DNA of 17,644 bases from Theodoxus fluviatilis (lineage: Eukaryota; Mollusca; Gastropoda; Cycloneritida; Neritidae). The stretch lies in the NCBI GenBank assembly GCA_034096865.1, contig JAWQFJ010012280.1:27501-45144 (forward strand), written 5' to 3'. A program made the position numbers and the translations under genes. The notes under the pieces were generated by a model, which saw only the letters and a list, made by a program, of their open reading frames with translations, searched no databases and was not told where the DNA came from. Of this stretch, positions 1-9,940 are shown piece by piece (within the stretch, counting starts at the first letter, position 1; each line of letters begins with the position of its first letter).

Positions 1-119
1 GAACTTCTCTACAGTACTGCATTGTTGCAGTGATACAAAAACCTGCGTTATGAAAGGAAATCCTGGAACCAATTTTTTCTCATGCAATATTTTTAAGAAT
101 GGGAGGGTAGATGCAAAGC

Positions 120-365
120 CACTGCCATCCTCCTCCTCTCCCTCCTCCTCCTCACCACTATCATATCATCATCACTGTCATCAACATCACTGTCACTACC
201 ATCATTATCACCATCATCATATTGTCATCAACACCATCAGCAGCATCCTCAACATCATCACCATTGTCATCATCACCATCTCAACATCATTGCCTACATC
301 ATCGTCACTGTCAACATCATCTACATCATCATCATCATTGTCATTATCATCATTGTTGTTGTCAT
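120..365. repeat. CTC/CAT-rich compound microsatellite
   Basis: Degenerate trinucleotide sequence: a CTC/TCC block at about 126-155, followed by CAT/ATC/CAC repeats with scattered CAA and TGT variants to about 365. It keeps several frames open, producing Ser- or His-rich reading frames on plus and an Asp-rich one on minus. These are repeat artefacts without domain content. Confidence 0.85.
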
Positions 366-1346
366 TGCCTGTAACAGCCTTTGGGTTGGAATTATTATTC
401 TCTGTCATTTGCCTAAAACAAACAACTGTGCTTACATCCCCACCTTCCCCTCTTTGGATACTTTTAGTTCTTGAAAGAGGCCAACTTCTCTTTTCCTTCA
501 CCTTGCAAAGCGATGTTGCATTCAATGCCACTTGTTGTGCTGTAAGCCCTCAATGAACATGGCATGCTTTATATCTGCATGACATAGAGCAACAAAATGG
601 TTTTCAAGACTTAATCCAGGGATTTTCTTTTTTCTTCCTACAATGAATTATGTTGATAAAATTTCATTTTTGCAAACTAGTCTTGTTGGAACAGTTAGAA
701 CTGCTGTTAAAAATGTTGGCAGACAGCTTTTCAGGAGTGATGCTAAAGATTCTCTTGGCTGTTTTTGCCCCTAAACTATCAACAAAAGCATTGCACTCGC
801 AGTGACATTTAAAACTGTTGTGAATGATTTGTATTTGGAAATGTTAGTCACATCCAGTTACCATTTGAGAGCATGTGCAGTTTAAAACTTGTTTAGAAAT
901 CACCACATCTGCTTCGATGTAATAAATGCTTCATGAATTTGTTCCTCTTGTGGTTGTATTCGTTATAATTTTTTAAGTCCTCATTGATTCTTTTTCTTTT
1001 CTTTAATGTGATTTTGATGCAGTTAAAATCATGCACTTAATGAAACCTTTGAAAACATAGGAACATTTCATTAAACTGTTACTAATTCCAAAAAAATAAA
1101 TTAATTAGTTCTTTTTCAATTAGTTTCATTTTTTGGTTTGTTCATTTTGTAGATATTTATAGACTAGCCATTCATATATGTACACATTTATTGGTCTCTG
1201 TCCTGCTGTAAATGGGCCACCTTCATGTACCAGTTGACAACAGAATTGCTAAATCAGAACATCAAGGCGCTGTGCTGGTATCTACCTCCTGGATGGTAAA
1301 ACATGTATGTAGTGGAGCCCTTTGCCCTAGAACTCATCTCTGGGAA
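366..1346. other. AT-rich unique sequence, no gene seen
   Basis: No long open frame, RNA gene or clear repeat is visible. A short open stretch at about 1228-1302 (starting MYQLTTELLNQ, ending PPGW then TAA) has a coding-like look and lies just upstream of the SINE at 1358. It is too short to call. Confidence 0.5.
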
Positions 1347-1357
1347 CTGAATAGGAC

Positions 1358-1531
1358 TGATGGATAGATGGAGCTTTATGGCCCATCAACCTTTGTAGGC
1401 TATGTAAGGCCATTGAGCACAAAAATCACTAGAGTAAGCAATAATCAAGTAATGATGTTCCTAATAAACACCTCTCACGAATCGCGTATGGAGACGTGGT
1501 GGGTCTATTCTGACCCCCAACCCACAGGGGG
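1358..1531 (-). mobile_element. ATCC-tailed SINE, copy A
   Basis: Homologous along its length to the copy at 3005-3194, but inverted. Shared blocks include tacgcgattcgt, gtgattttYgtgct, cctttg-aggctatgtaa (on plus) and the terminal aacccacaggggg. In sense orientation (minus strand) it ends in a short (ATCC)n-like tail (ccatctatccatc). Flanking direct repeats ctgaataggac (1347-1357) and ctgaaaaggat (1532-1542) agree at 9 of the first 10 bases and look like an aged target-site duplication. No coding capacity is present. Confidence 0.8.
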
Positions 1532-1589
1532 CTGAAAAGGATGAATTACCACACCTCCTTTAAGGGCCTGTAAGTGTATCATTGCATAG

Positions 1590-2500
1590 ATGTACAGGAG
1601 TGTGACTTGGCTGGATGCCCATACTCGGGCCAAGCTCCTGGCTGCTGACGTGGAGTTGGGCTCCACCTTGGTTGGTCTGAATGCACAGTTGGATGGCAAT
1701 GAGCTGACTTGGCCCTTGTAGCCTCTTAGCTGCTTGGGGCCTCCCCTGGCCAAGCTACTGGAGCAGGTCCCAAAGCCCAGTGACCGGGGGCTCCCCTGGC
1801 CAAGCTACTGGAGCAGGTCCCAAAGCCCAGTGACCGGGGGCTCCCCTGGCCAAGCTACTGGAGCAGGTCCCAAAGCCCAGTGACCGGGGGCTCCCCTGGC
1901 CAAGCTACTGGAGCAGGTCCCAAAGCCCAGTGACCGGGGGCTCCCCTGGCCAAGCTACTGGAGCAGGTCCCAAAGGCCAGTGACCGGGGGCTCCCCTGGC
2001 CAAGCTACTGGAGCAGGTCCCAAAGCCCAGTGACCGGGGGCTCCCCTGGCCAAGCTACTGGAGCAGGTCCCAAAGCCCAGTGACCGGGGGCTCCCCTGGC
2101 CAAGCTACTGGAGCAGGTCCCAAAGGCCAGTGACCGGGGGCTCCCCTGGCCAAGCTACTGGAGCAGGTCCCAAAGCCCAGTGACCGGGGGCTCCCCTGGC
2201 CAAGCTACTGGAGCAGGTCCCAAAGGCCAGTGACCGGGGGCTCCCCTGGCCAAGCTACTGGAGCAGGTCCCAAAGGCCAGTGACCGGGGCCTCCCCTGGC
2301 CAAGCTACTGGAGCAGGTCCCAAAGCCCAGTGACCGGGGGCTCCCCTGGCCAAGCTACTGGAGCAGGTCCCAAAGCCCAGTGACCGGGGGCTCCCCTGGC
2401 CAAGCTACTGGAGCAGGTCCCAAAGCCCAGTGACCGGGGGCTCCGGGTGATGAGGGTGGCATCAAGTGATTCCAGTGGCGTGTCACACTTTGTTAAATAG
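1590..2500 (+). pseudogene. Coding-like GC-richer stretch interrupted by a minisatellite; unrecognised
   Basis: From ATG at 1590 a frame with G/C-rich third positions reads 43 codons (TWLDAHTRAKLLAADVE... ending LTWPL) to TAG at 1719. The same frame then continues into the first 50-bp unit (LAKLLEQVPKPSDRG). After the last unit, the frame that follows on from it runs GLRVMRVASSDSSG to TAG at 2498. If the 14-unit array were a single unit, the whole stretch would be open apart from the one TAG. This suggests a degraded exon or transposon-protein remnant later expanded by tandem duplication. I do not recognise the protein. It could also be chance openness in GC-rich DNA. Confidence 0.25.
1741..2444. 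repeat. 50-bp minisatellite, 14 tandem copies
   Basis: Exactly 14 units of 50 bp begin at 1741, 1791 and every 50 bp to 2391, followed by the partial ctcc at 2441-2444. Each unit begins ctcccctggccaagctactg and ends tgaccggggg. Units are identical except that units 5, 8, 10 and 11 have caaaggccag instead of caaagcccag, and unit 11 ends ggggc. Such homogeneity implies recent expansion. Because 50 is not a multiple of 3, each unit shifts frame and the array cannot encode a repeated peptide. Confidence 0.97.
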
Positions 2501-2990
2501 ACTTACTGAAGATGTCAGCTTGACATGATCGACACCTTTTGAAAGTTGGTACATCAATACAGATATAAATTATGTGCTGTATGCATGGAGGAAACGTCCC
2601 TCATGGCATGTTAAATGTTCAGTGACACATCTCTAACACTGTTGTCCATCACACAGGACAGGGGCACCTGGAGGCAAACTCGGCCAAGTGCATTTAACCA
2701 GAAGTGAGGAAAGGTGGCCAATGCTTGCATCGGACAGGCAGGCCCACAGGAAGACCCGGCTCCAGGCAAAAAAACCAACTACAGAATGTCTGAGGGTTTT
2801 GGAAGGGATTGTTATTATTACCTTGTGGGACTCGGCAGCCACAGAAACCATTCTATGACCTGATGAGGCTCTTGAGAGTGCCAATACTATGGTCCTTCAG
2901 GACTGCAGGAGATTTATGATGATCATAATGAACAGTGTTGTGAAGCTATTGCATCAAGTTGATGAAGGATTCTCTTGTCATCATGTCTTA
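2445..2990. other. Unique sequence between minisatellite and SINE, no gene called
   Basis: GC content is moderate. Apart from the short tail of the coding-like frame ending at 2500, only short open frames are present, including 83 codons on minus at 2633-2884 with no recognisable motif. No RNA gene or repeat is seen. Confidence 0.4.
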
Positions 2991-3004
2991 ATCCGTGTCT
3001 CCAC

Positions 3005-3194
3005 TCCCCCTGTGGGTTCGGGGTAAGAATTGACCCACCGCGTCTCCCTACGCGATTCGTAAGAGGCGAATTATTAGGGACACCGTGACTTGATTTGCGT
3101 TTGCTTTGTACTGCTCTAGTGATTTTCGTGCTTAGTGGCATTACATAGCCTTCAAAGGCTGATAGGCCATAAAACACCATCCATCCATCCATCC
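3005..3194 (+). mobile_element. ATCC-tailed SINE, copy B, complete with target-site duplication
   Basis: A 190-bp insertion starting tccccctgtgggttcgggg and ending in a (ATCC)n tail. It is flanked by a perfect 14-bp direct repeat, atccgtgtctccac, at 2991-3004 and 3195-3208. The duplication begins with ATCC, the same word as the tail, as expected when a LINE machinery primes on a target matching the RNA 3' end. A ggttcgggg near the 5' end recalls a tRNA B box, but no A box is clear. The body's gtaagaggcg block resembles SINE bodies I associate with molluscs (from memory, unverified). Confidence 0.88.
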
Positions 3195-3208
3195 ATCCGT
3201 GTCTCCAC

Positions 3209-6200
3209 AAAAGCCATGTGCTCTCAGTAAAAGAGGAGGAAAGTTCAGGCAGACAAGAAATATTTTATTGTTACATTGACATTGTGCAGCAAAATTCTCC
3301 ACTATGTGTTCAACCTACACTTGATGGACAAGGACTGCGTAGAGAGAGAAATGTAGGCATTGGCTATTGGAGTGAGTAAGCTACAACTCCTGAATAGAGC
3401 TATGTGGTTTGACATCGCTTCTACTATTTTCCCTTTGTTATCAAAATTGCAGTGTACACATTCCTGCTTGTACAATTGTCAGTAATCACTCAAATCATTT
3501 TGTGATGTTGGGAAGAAAAACCAAAGGTTTAATCAAAATAATATGTGAATTCTAATTACACTGCAAGGGGATACTTTTTCCACCCTACAGTACAAGTATT
3601 CTCTTTAATATCAAGACAAAATTTCATTACATTCTAGTATCTACATTTAGCATTATGTCAGCCTGATGCAAACATATGGCAAACAACACAATCCAAACAA
3701 AATATTTTTATTATAAAATACGCAAGTTACAGGAAAGCACAGAATGAAGTCACCAGCAGTAGTATCAATTCACAACATGAGCATAGCACAGTAAGTGCCA
3801 CAAAGCGCAACTGAACATGCACACTCAAAGAGTCAGAGGTGATCGATAGCATCCTTGTGCTGGAAGGGCAACATGCTATTCATGTCCTTGTACAGTGCAA
3901 ACTTTTTCCAAAACAATCATGTCATCTCAAGTGGTGTTCACACCTTCCAGGATCTGAAGTCCACAGTATATGAAGATGATCAGCCTGTGCCGGGCATGCC
4001 AAGCATAGAATTCTCTATAATGTGTGTATAGTCACCAATGTTCCCCATGACATGCTAGAACATGTTCTGTACTTTGGTGTAAGTGTGAGGAGCCCTCTAT
4101 CATCTTTGGTGCAATTGCAATCAGTGAAATGCATTTTGTAAGCCCCAACTTTTGCCAAGCTTCTACCTGAAATCACTACGGTTACTAGCCAAAGGAACTT
4201 TGACACTCCAACACCTCATGTGAGGAGTGACATCAACTGAACACATCATATTGCTACTTAGATGTGAGACACATATGAAATATTATAAATTTCTTTTATA
4301 AGAATGTTATAAACACTAAAATAATTGCAATTTTGGGTCATATAATCAATACAAATATCAAATTTTCTTTTCCAAAGTTGGTTATGCATGGATAAACCCA
4401 AGTTTTCAAATCTCCTAGTGTTCATTAGGAATTGAAGGGAAATATTCACTAACAGAAACTGGAGAGGGAAAAAATCCATATAATACAAAGATAAAAACTA
4501 AAATATCACAATTCTCAGGCAACATATTCTCGAAACGCTTTTGGGGAAATGCTTAACAAATCACAGTGGAAAGAAAACGAGGAGAACCAAAACAATCTCA
4601 TTTGTACCAAACGTGCATTTACACTTTTGAATGAGAGAACGTTTTTATTGCAGAGACACATTACCATACAAGCAAAGAAAAACAAAAAACAAAAACAAAC
4701 AATTCAAATTGAACATGTTCCAACATTAAGTGACTGCAAACATTTAAAAAATTGGATTTCAATATGACTAGTCGCACTGTTTTGGTCTTACAGGGGGTGA
4801 AAGGCCAGCTCCACATTTAAATTGAAAGATTAAAAAATGTTCATTGCCGTGTAACTTTACCCTGCAACATGACAGAGGCTGACACAACCCAAAAAGGAAA
4901 AATGGAGCTAATAAGCCATCGACAAGGATAAGGTCGAAAATACATCTGAAATCTTTCATTTAGGAGTGGCCATGTGTTTGCCATTTTTTGTACTTCAAAT
5001 GTTCTGATGAAGATACATATGTACTTTATTTATCCGACATGGTAGGCATTTCTGATGAACTAACAAAATGCACTAGTAAGGTTTCCAATACTGTATCATT
5101 TCCCCAATAATTTAGGGAGAGAAACAGAATAAATTAATCACACCTGAAGTGACCATAAAAGGCTGATGGAAAGTTGTTTTTCTCCATGCCAATGAAGTAA
5201 AGCCCACAATTCTTTAATACTCAAAGCTACTAAAAATGTTATCCAAAACAGCCTAACTATTAAAAAAAATATTAAAAATTTGTAATGCAATGAGGAAAAA
5301 ATACCTTTTACATCAGCCGATTATTTTTGTTTTTTACCTTGAATTACTACACAATTCCAGTATATCACACAGTGGTACTAATGGTTCTAAACCAAAACAT
5401 TTTTTTATATCTCAGCTTTACTAACAGTGCAGTATACAATCTGAAAGTGAAATCATAAGAACTATCACTGCACTTTACCTTCCACATTATCAGGAGTAGC
5501 ATCTGTTTCATGCCAAGGGAAGGGTGGGGATAAGGAATCACATCTAAGGTAATAATGCAATAACAATATATACACAGCACTGGATGAAAAACAGCGGCAT
5601 TGCACAAGAAAGAACACGACACAGAACTGCAACATCTTGTGGAAGAGAGGCAAGAGAGATGATCAATAGGATATCTATCAGAAGAAGAGATTCCGAAAAG
5701 GAGAGAAAAAGGTGAATGACCAAATTTTTACCATCAAGACACTTGAAACTCAGACTCTTTGTAGGAAGGCACACCTAAAGAGTTCCCCAACCCTAAGGTG
5801 GTACTGATTGTGTCTTTATATGTCTTGAGAATTGTCATGCATTTACAGGGGCAGCTGCAGCAAATAAAACCATGAAACAAGAATAAAAAACAGTTATTCC
5901 ACTCATTTTCTAAGATATTTCTCACAGTGCTGACAAAAATAATTTGTCTCCATACTAGGTACGGTATTTCCACCACTGTGCAACAAAAGAAGATGCTAGA
6001 AAGTTCTGGAAAGACATGATTCAACTTTCTTCTGGGCTCACCCAGGCCAAGAGGCATGCCAATAAGTTTGGTTTGTGATTTGTGACTAGCAGAAACTTAA
6101 CAAATTCAGAATGTGCATAAGTACTTTTTCCCCCTTCACAGACTTGTCTAGAAAGATGGCAATCTTGCTATGGAATGCTGCAGCATGTGGACAAAACCAT

Positions 6201-6479
6201 GCATTTCAAGACAGCAACACTCACAAAAAACATCACAAAAAGGTGCTAAAATCCCATAGGTACACACAGGTAAATGTAAAGTTAATGGCTTTGTACAACA
6301 ACTTATTGCCCATGTCTTGGTCTCAAACCACTTTACGCTTTACCCCCTGATCACTGGGCCACTTGACCAAACCTTCACTGGCACCTGATGACTCACACAC
6401 TCAGGCACCAGCACCAGCTCCATTTCCCTGCAGAGCATTCCAACCTGGTGCTGGCTCATGGCCACATACAAGGGTCAAG
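3209..6479. other. AT-rich stretch, no gene seen; possible distal CSP 3' UTR or flank
   Basis: About 3.3 kb in which the minus (CSP sense) strand is T-rich in many places. No open frame shows domain content or splice-bounded coding character. Minus-strand AATAAA hexamers at 5030-5025, 3712-3707 and 3269-3264 could be distal poly(A) signals if the CSP transcript is long, since DNAJC5 transcripts in vertebrates have long 3' UTRs. No clear transposon body is recognised here. Confidence 0.4.
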
Positions 6480-6663
6480 CTCACAGCAATGTGCCATAGC
6501 TGCCCTCACAGGCACCCAGTATTGCTCCTGGGGGGGGAGAGGCAATGTGAGTCAAGCACCTTGCCCAAGGATGCAGATCTATGATCCACACAGCTTTGAG
6601 TGCTGCTACTGTCAGCCACAAGCCACAGCAGGCATGCCCTCTAACTGCTGGACTAGAGCCCCA
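6480..6663 (-). mobile_element. Decayed tRNA-type SINE
   Basis: On the minus strand the sequence starts ggggctctagtccagcagtt and continues agagggc, resembling a tRNA 5' end and A box (TRGYNNAGYNGGTTAGAGCGC style). A weak B-box-like tggatcatagatc follows at about 6588-6576. Next comes ccttgggcaaggtgcttgac and cacattgcctc, a very widespread SINE body phrase in animal genomes, then ccaggagcaatactgggtgcctg. Heavy divergence and no clear target duplication indicate an old copy. The 3' boundary is uncertain. Confidence 0.65.
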
Positions 6664-7746
6664 CCATTGTGAACACGCTCACACAGAGAGACCAAGGGCA
6701 CATGCATCATCACCAAAGACTATTTCAGATGCAAAACAATCACACTCACAAAGTAGACTTGAAAGATCATGCATGCAACTCGATGAACTCTATACTTGCC
6801 GGTTTTTTTGTGCATCAGTTCACAGTGACTGGTAAAATCCATGCACACCAGCTCTTACAAGAAAAAGGGTAAGTACTGAGTTTCAAATATCCCTTGAAAG
6901 AAATGATTGTGCTTTTCCAAATACCACCTGACATACATCTCAGACATAAGTATTCCATCTTTCAGGGAACCTTGAAACTTTTCAGTCATAATCCTACATT
7001 TTTTCCAACTGTAGCAGCAAATTTGTTCCTCCTCCACAATATAAGGTGAACATTCCTATCTCCATCTGACATTCCACATGGTGTTTTGCTATCGCTATCC
7101 CCTTGCCCTAAACATACAAGTTATTAATTTTGTAAAAAGTGAGGGAGGAAATTGGTCTTCCAAATTTGCATCCTGTCGAAAACTTCAGAAACAATATCAG
7201 GCTCTGGCATTTGGTGCATTTAGCAGACGCTAAACAGAATGACGAGTTTCATCTACTCTTTATTAGAACAGAAAACTAAACATAGAAATGGAAATCGTTC
7301 ATTGTTAAATATAAACTGTATGAAACTTTTTCTTCCTTAATCACATTCATAGAGAACTCAACAATTATTGTCACATAAGGATAAGGAATAAGTGAAAAAC
7401 TACATACAACAGAGTGATGGTTCTGCAGGCAAGTGTAGAAGATTACATTCGCAAATTTCGGTCAGGGAATGACTATTTTGAAAAAGACAAAAAATATAAG
7501 AAATCTGAAAATACTAAACTTCTCTCAGCAATGGTCTAAGTGAAAAGTCTAGAGTGCATTGGGAATGTCAAGATAATAATTCAGCAACACCACATCACTA
7601 TGAAATGACAACCATGCATTCCTTCGAATAAAAGTAGTCAACATCTACAGGTCCACTACAGAGTAATCAAATAATCACCTCTATTGTAACCAAGATTCCT
7701 AAACTGAACAGAAAAGGCATTTCTCATGCATTTATCTAGGTATGAT
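6664..7746. other. AT-rich sequence, no gene seen; possible CSP 3' UTR
   Basis: No convincing coding frame or RNA gene. At 7208-7232 the phrase catttggtgcatttagcaga-cgct matches a motif I know from SINE/LINE tails in fish genomes, but it is too short here to define an element. The candidate poly(A) signal at 7264-7259 lies about 25 bp away. Confidence 0.4.
7259..7264 (-). promoter_or_regulatory. Candidate CSP poly(A) signal AATAAA
   Basis: On the minus strand this is the first canonical AATAAA downstream of the CSP stop that is not inside the transposon at 7795-8028. T/G-containing sequence follows. An ATTAAA variant occurs earlier at 8500-8495, and further AATAAA hexamers occur at 5030-5025, 3712-3707 and 3269-3264. 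Which one is used cannot be decided from sequence alone. Confidence 0.3.
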
Positions 7747-7752
7747 GGTGTG

Positions 7753-8275
7753 CAGACCTGCCAACCCACCAACATGCCAAGGAGTAGCATCCAGGGCCCG
7801 TATTCACAACGGCGATTTATCGGCGATTTATTTTAACTCCGATTTATCTCTTAACTCAGACGATTCCAACTGCCTGTTCTGCTCTCCCTTGGCTGGAAAC
7901 CAGTATATATAGCAAAGCGCAACCTAGAATCCTCTGACGAGCGTACCTTATCTAACCGATCAAGATAACGCGGGGCTAGGGGATAAATCGAGTGTTAAAA
8001 TGATAAATCGCCGTTGTGAATACGGGCCCAGAGCTTTTGGGAGTATCATTTAAGAAATAGGCGTACCGGGGGGGGGGGGGGGAAGAGAGAAAGGCAATGA
8101 AAGCGTTCTTCGTGAAGGGGGGGGGGGGGGCGCTACATGGAGGTCAAAAGGTCAAAAGTTCAGTTCGAGGCTGGCACGCGGAAAAATCGTAGTTTTTCCG
8201 GACGATCATAGCATCGTAGCAAGCATGTCAAAATCGTAGCATGCTACGCCTAAATCGTAGTACTTGGCAGGTCTG
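7753..8275. mobile_element. Non-autonomous DNA transposon (outer), 12-bp TIRs
   Basis: Terminal inverted repeats cagacctgccaa (7753-7764) and ttggcaggtctg (8264-8275) match perfectly, flanked by a 6-bp direct repeat ggtgtg (7747-7752 and 8276-8281). The CAG...CTG termini are hAT-like, but hAT normally makes 8-bp duplications, so the superfamily is open. The right part is rich in tcgtag words and contains a perfect 14-bp palindrome, cgtagcatgctacg, at 8235-8248. Two G runs, 15 at 8068-8082 and 14 at 8117-8130, lie inside. Another element (7795-8028) is inserted within it; without that insert it would be about 286 bp. No coding capacity. Confidence 0.7.
7795..8028. mobile_element. MITE with 27-bp perfect TIRs, nested in the outer transposon
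   Basis: A 234-bp element with perfect 27-bp terminal inverted repeats, starting ggcccgtattcacaacggcg and ending with the complement. The similarity continues inward imperfectly (taac-gatttatc on both sides). It is flanked by a 3-bp direct repeat CAG at 7792-7794 and 8029-8031. No open frame for a transposase. The interior contains repeated cgatttat words. TIR perfection suggests a fairly recent insertion. The superfamily cannot be assigned safely from a 3-bp duplication. Confidence 0.88.
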
Positions 8276-8281
8276 GGTGTG

Positions 8282-9160
8282 GTTCAGAGAGAAAAAGCTC
8301 AAGATACTGAGCAGACAAGATGTGGTATTAAGTGAAACTATGTGCTCTACATTAGTGCATGATTTGTCTTTGAAGATTTTCCGCACATAAGCAAGGAAAT
8401 GAGATATGTACTATATTCTATACAAAGAGAGTATGAATTTGGGGACTTATTGTTATATGACTGAAAGACACAATATATCTACAGCATATTACAATTTAAT
8501 CAATGTTTTCAAAAAATTAATCCAACAGATGAAAAAAAAATCTACGTTAAATGTGTCAAGAGATTTTCAAGATTCAAAATGCAAAGAAATCTATGTGGAT
8601 AAGAATTGCAGGTGTAAGATTTCAACTGTTAGCATTCTTATAATTTCTACTGAGATAACATAACAAAATGCAGTTTATATATATATTTACCAAGAAATAC
8701 CTCTCTAAAATACACTATACAAATACATGGGAATAATATCTACAAATAATTCACATGCCGTCACGTACACCTGATGTGACAATGTTTCGAAGGACAGAGT
8801 GAAACTACAGCCACTACATCCCAAAATGTAACACAGATAAAAGTCTTCTATTGGCACAATTGTGTCCTCAAACTCTTCATAACACTGTGGCACAAAACAG
8901 GTATTATGATTATCTGACCAACCCTCAACTAGCTCCAGATGATTTCCACTCCACTTTACTCCAGTCTGCTCTGCTCCACTCTACCTAAGCAACACATTGC
9001 CAGAAACAACCACCTTGGTCTCCAACCGACTCCAACTAGCTGAAACAATGACAAGAATCCTCACGTTTCCACACTGCCAAGCCCAGTCTAGAGATAAAAG
9101 GATGACACTTCCTGTCCCTCACTTCTTCCTTTCCCAATGTGCTACTGGACTCTACATCAA
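8282..9160 (-). other. Putative CSP 3' UTR, proximal part
   Basis: This sequence follows the TGA stop at 9161 on the minus strand. It is AT-rich with no splice-bounded coding frame. A pyrimidine-rich degenerate tctgctctgctccactct stretch (plus strand, 8940-8990) lies near the stop. An ATTAAA variant sits at 8500-8495. Assignment rests on position only. Confidence 0.5.
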
Positions 9161-9355
9161 TCAACTGCTCTCAGGGTGCGACCCTTCCTCCGAGCCGTAG
9201 GTGGGCTGGGGCTGGGACTTGAGGTTGGTGGTTTCAGTGAGGGAGGGACTATCAGGAGGGGGAGGCATGGGAATAGCTTCCGAGCTGTTGGTGTCCTTTG
9301 CCGCTCCCGGCTGTGTGGTGATGGGCGAGCCATCCGGGGATGGTGACGACTCATC
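9161..9355 (-). CDS. DNAJC5: CSP last coding exon, Ser/Pro-rich C-terminal tail (195 nt)
   Basis: 64 codons and a TGA stop at 9163-9161. The acceptor is ...ccaatgctgccag and the exon starts [18 protein letters not shown] in phase 0, matching the donor of the cysteine-string exon. The tail is rich in Ser, Pro, Thr and Glu, with MPPPPD in the middle and a SHPESS ending. CSP C-termini are poorly conserved between phyla, so this exon is assigned by splice phase, position, GC-rich codon third positions and an open frame rather than by residue identity. An additional or alternative 3' exon cannot be excluded. Confidence 0.85.
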   Translation of the reverse strand, partial: DESSPSPDGSPITTQPGAAKDTNSSEAIPMPPPPDSPSLTETTNLKSQPQPTYGSEEGSHPESS

Positions 9356-9874
9356 CTGGCAGCATTGGAATTAGGTGTGAATAAATGAATGAACACATGA
9401 ATGAAAGCATATATGAAATTATGAAAAAATGAATTAATGCTTGAATGAAAGGAGTTCTACTGCCTATCAGCCTCTGCAGGTTACGTAAGCCCACTGATCA
9501 TGACAATCACAGGAGCTGGCTAGGGCATGGGGAAGACGAGTCTTGCTGGCCCTCCTTATTCATCCTTCATGAACCCAGGGTCTTTTCTCACCTCCAACCC
9601 AGAGGGTGAGGGGAGAGGTACAAATGAAGGAGATGTGAAAATAAATATACATCCCTGCTCATGATCATGCACTGAGTGAACATTTCCCCGGCTTATTAAC
9701 AATTCTCCAATATATGTAAACCTTAATGACATGGCTCATCCTGTACATTAAGCTTTTGGTCAAAAGAAAAATCCTGTACCAATTACATAGGTTTACAACA
9801 AAAATACATGTATCATTCACAACCTGATGCTGTATCAGTTCCTTCCCACCCTCACGCGCACACATACACACACA

Positions 9875-9940
<66 letters not shown>

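Noticed and set aside
50..556. 168-codon Ser/His-rich open frame
   Set aside because: Most of it is CTC/CAT microsatellite; the remainder has no motif or splice context.
2633..2884. 83-codon open frame on minus
   Set aside because: No recognisable domain and no supporting splice sites; left as unassigned sequence.
5734..6057. 107-codon open frame on minus (starts MPLGLGEPRR)
   Set aside because: Longest repeat-free frame in the presumed 3' UTR/flank, but composition is that of AT-rich noncoding DNA and no family motif is seen.
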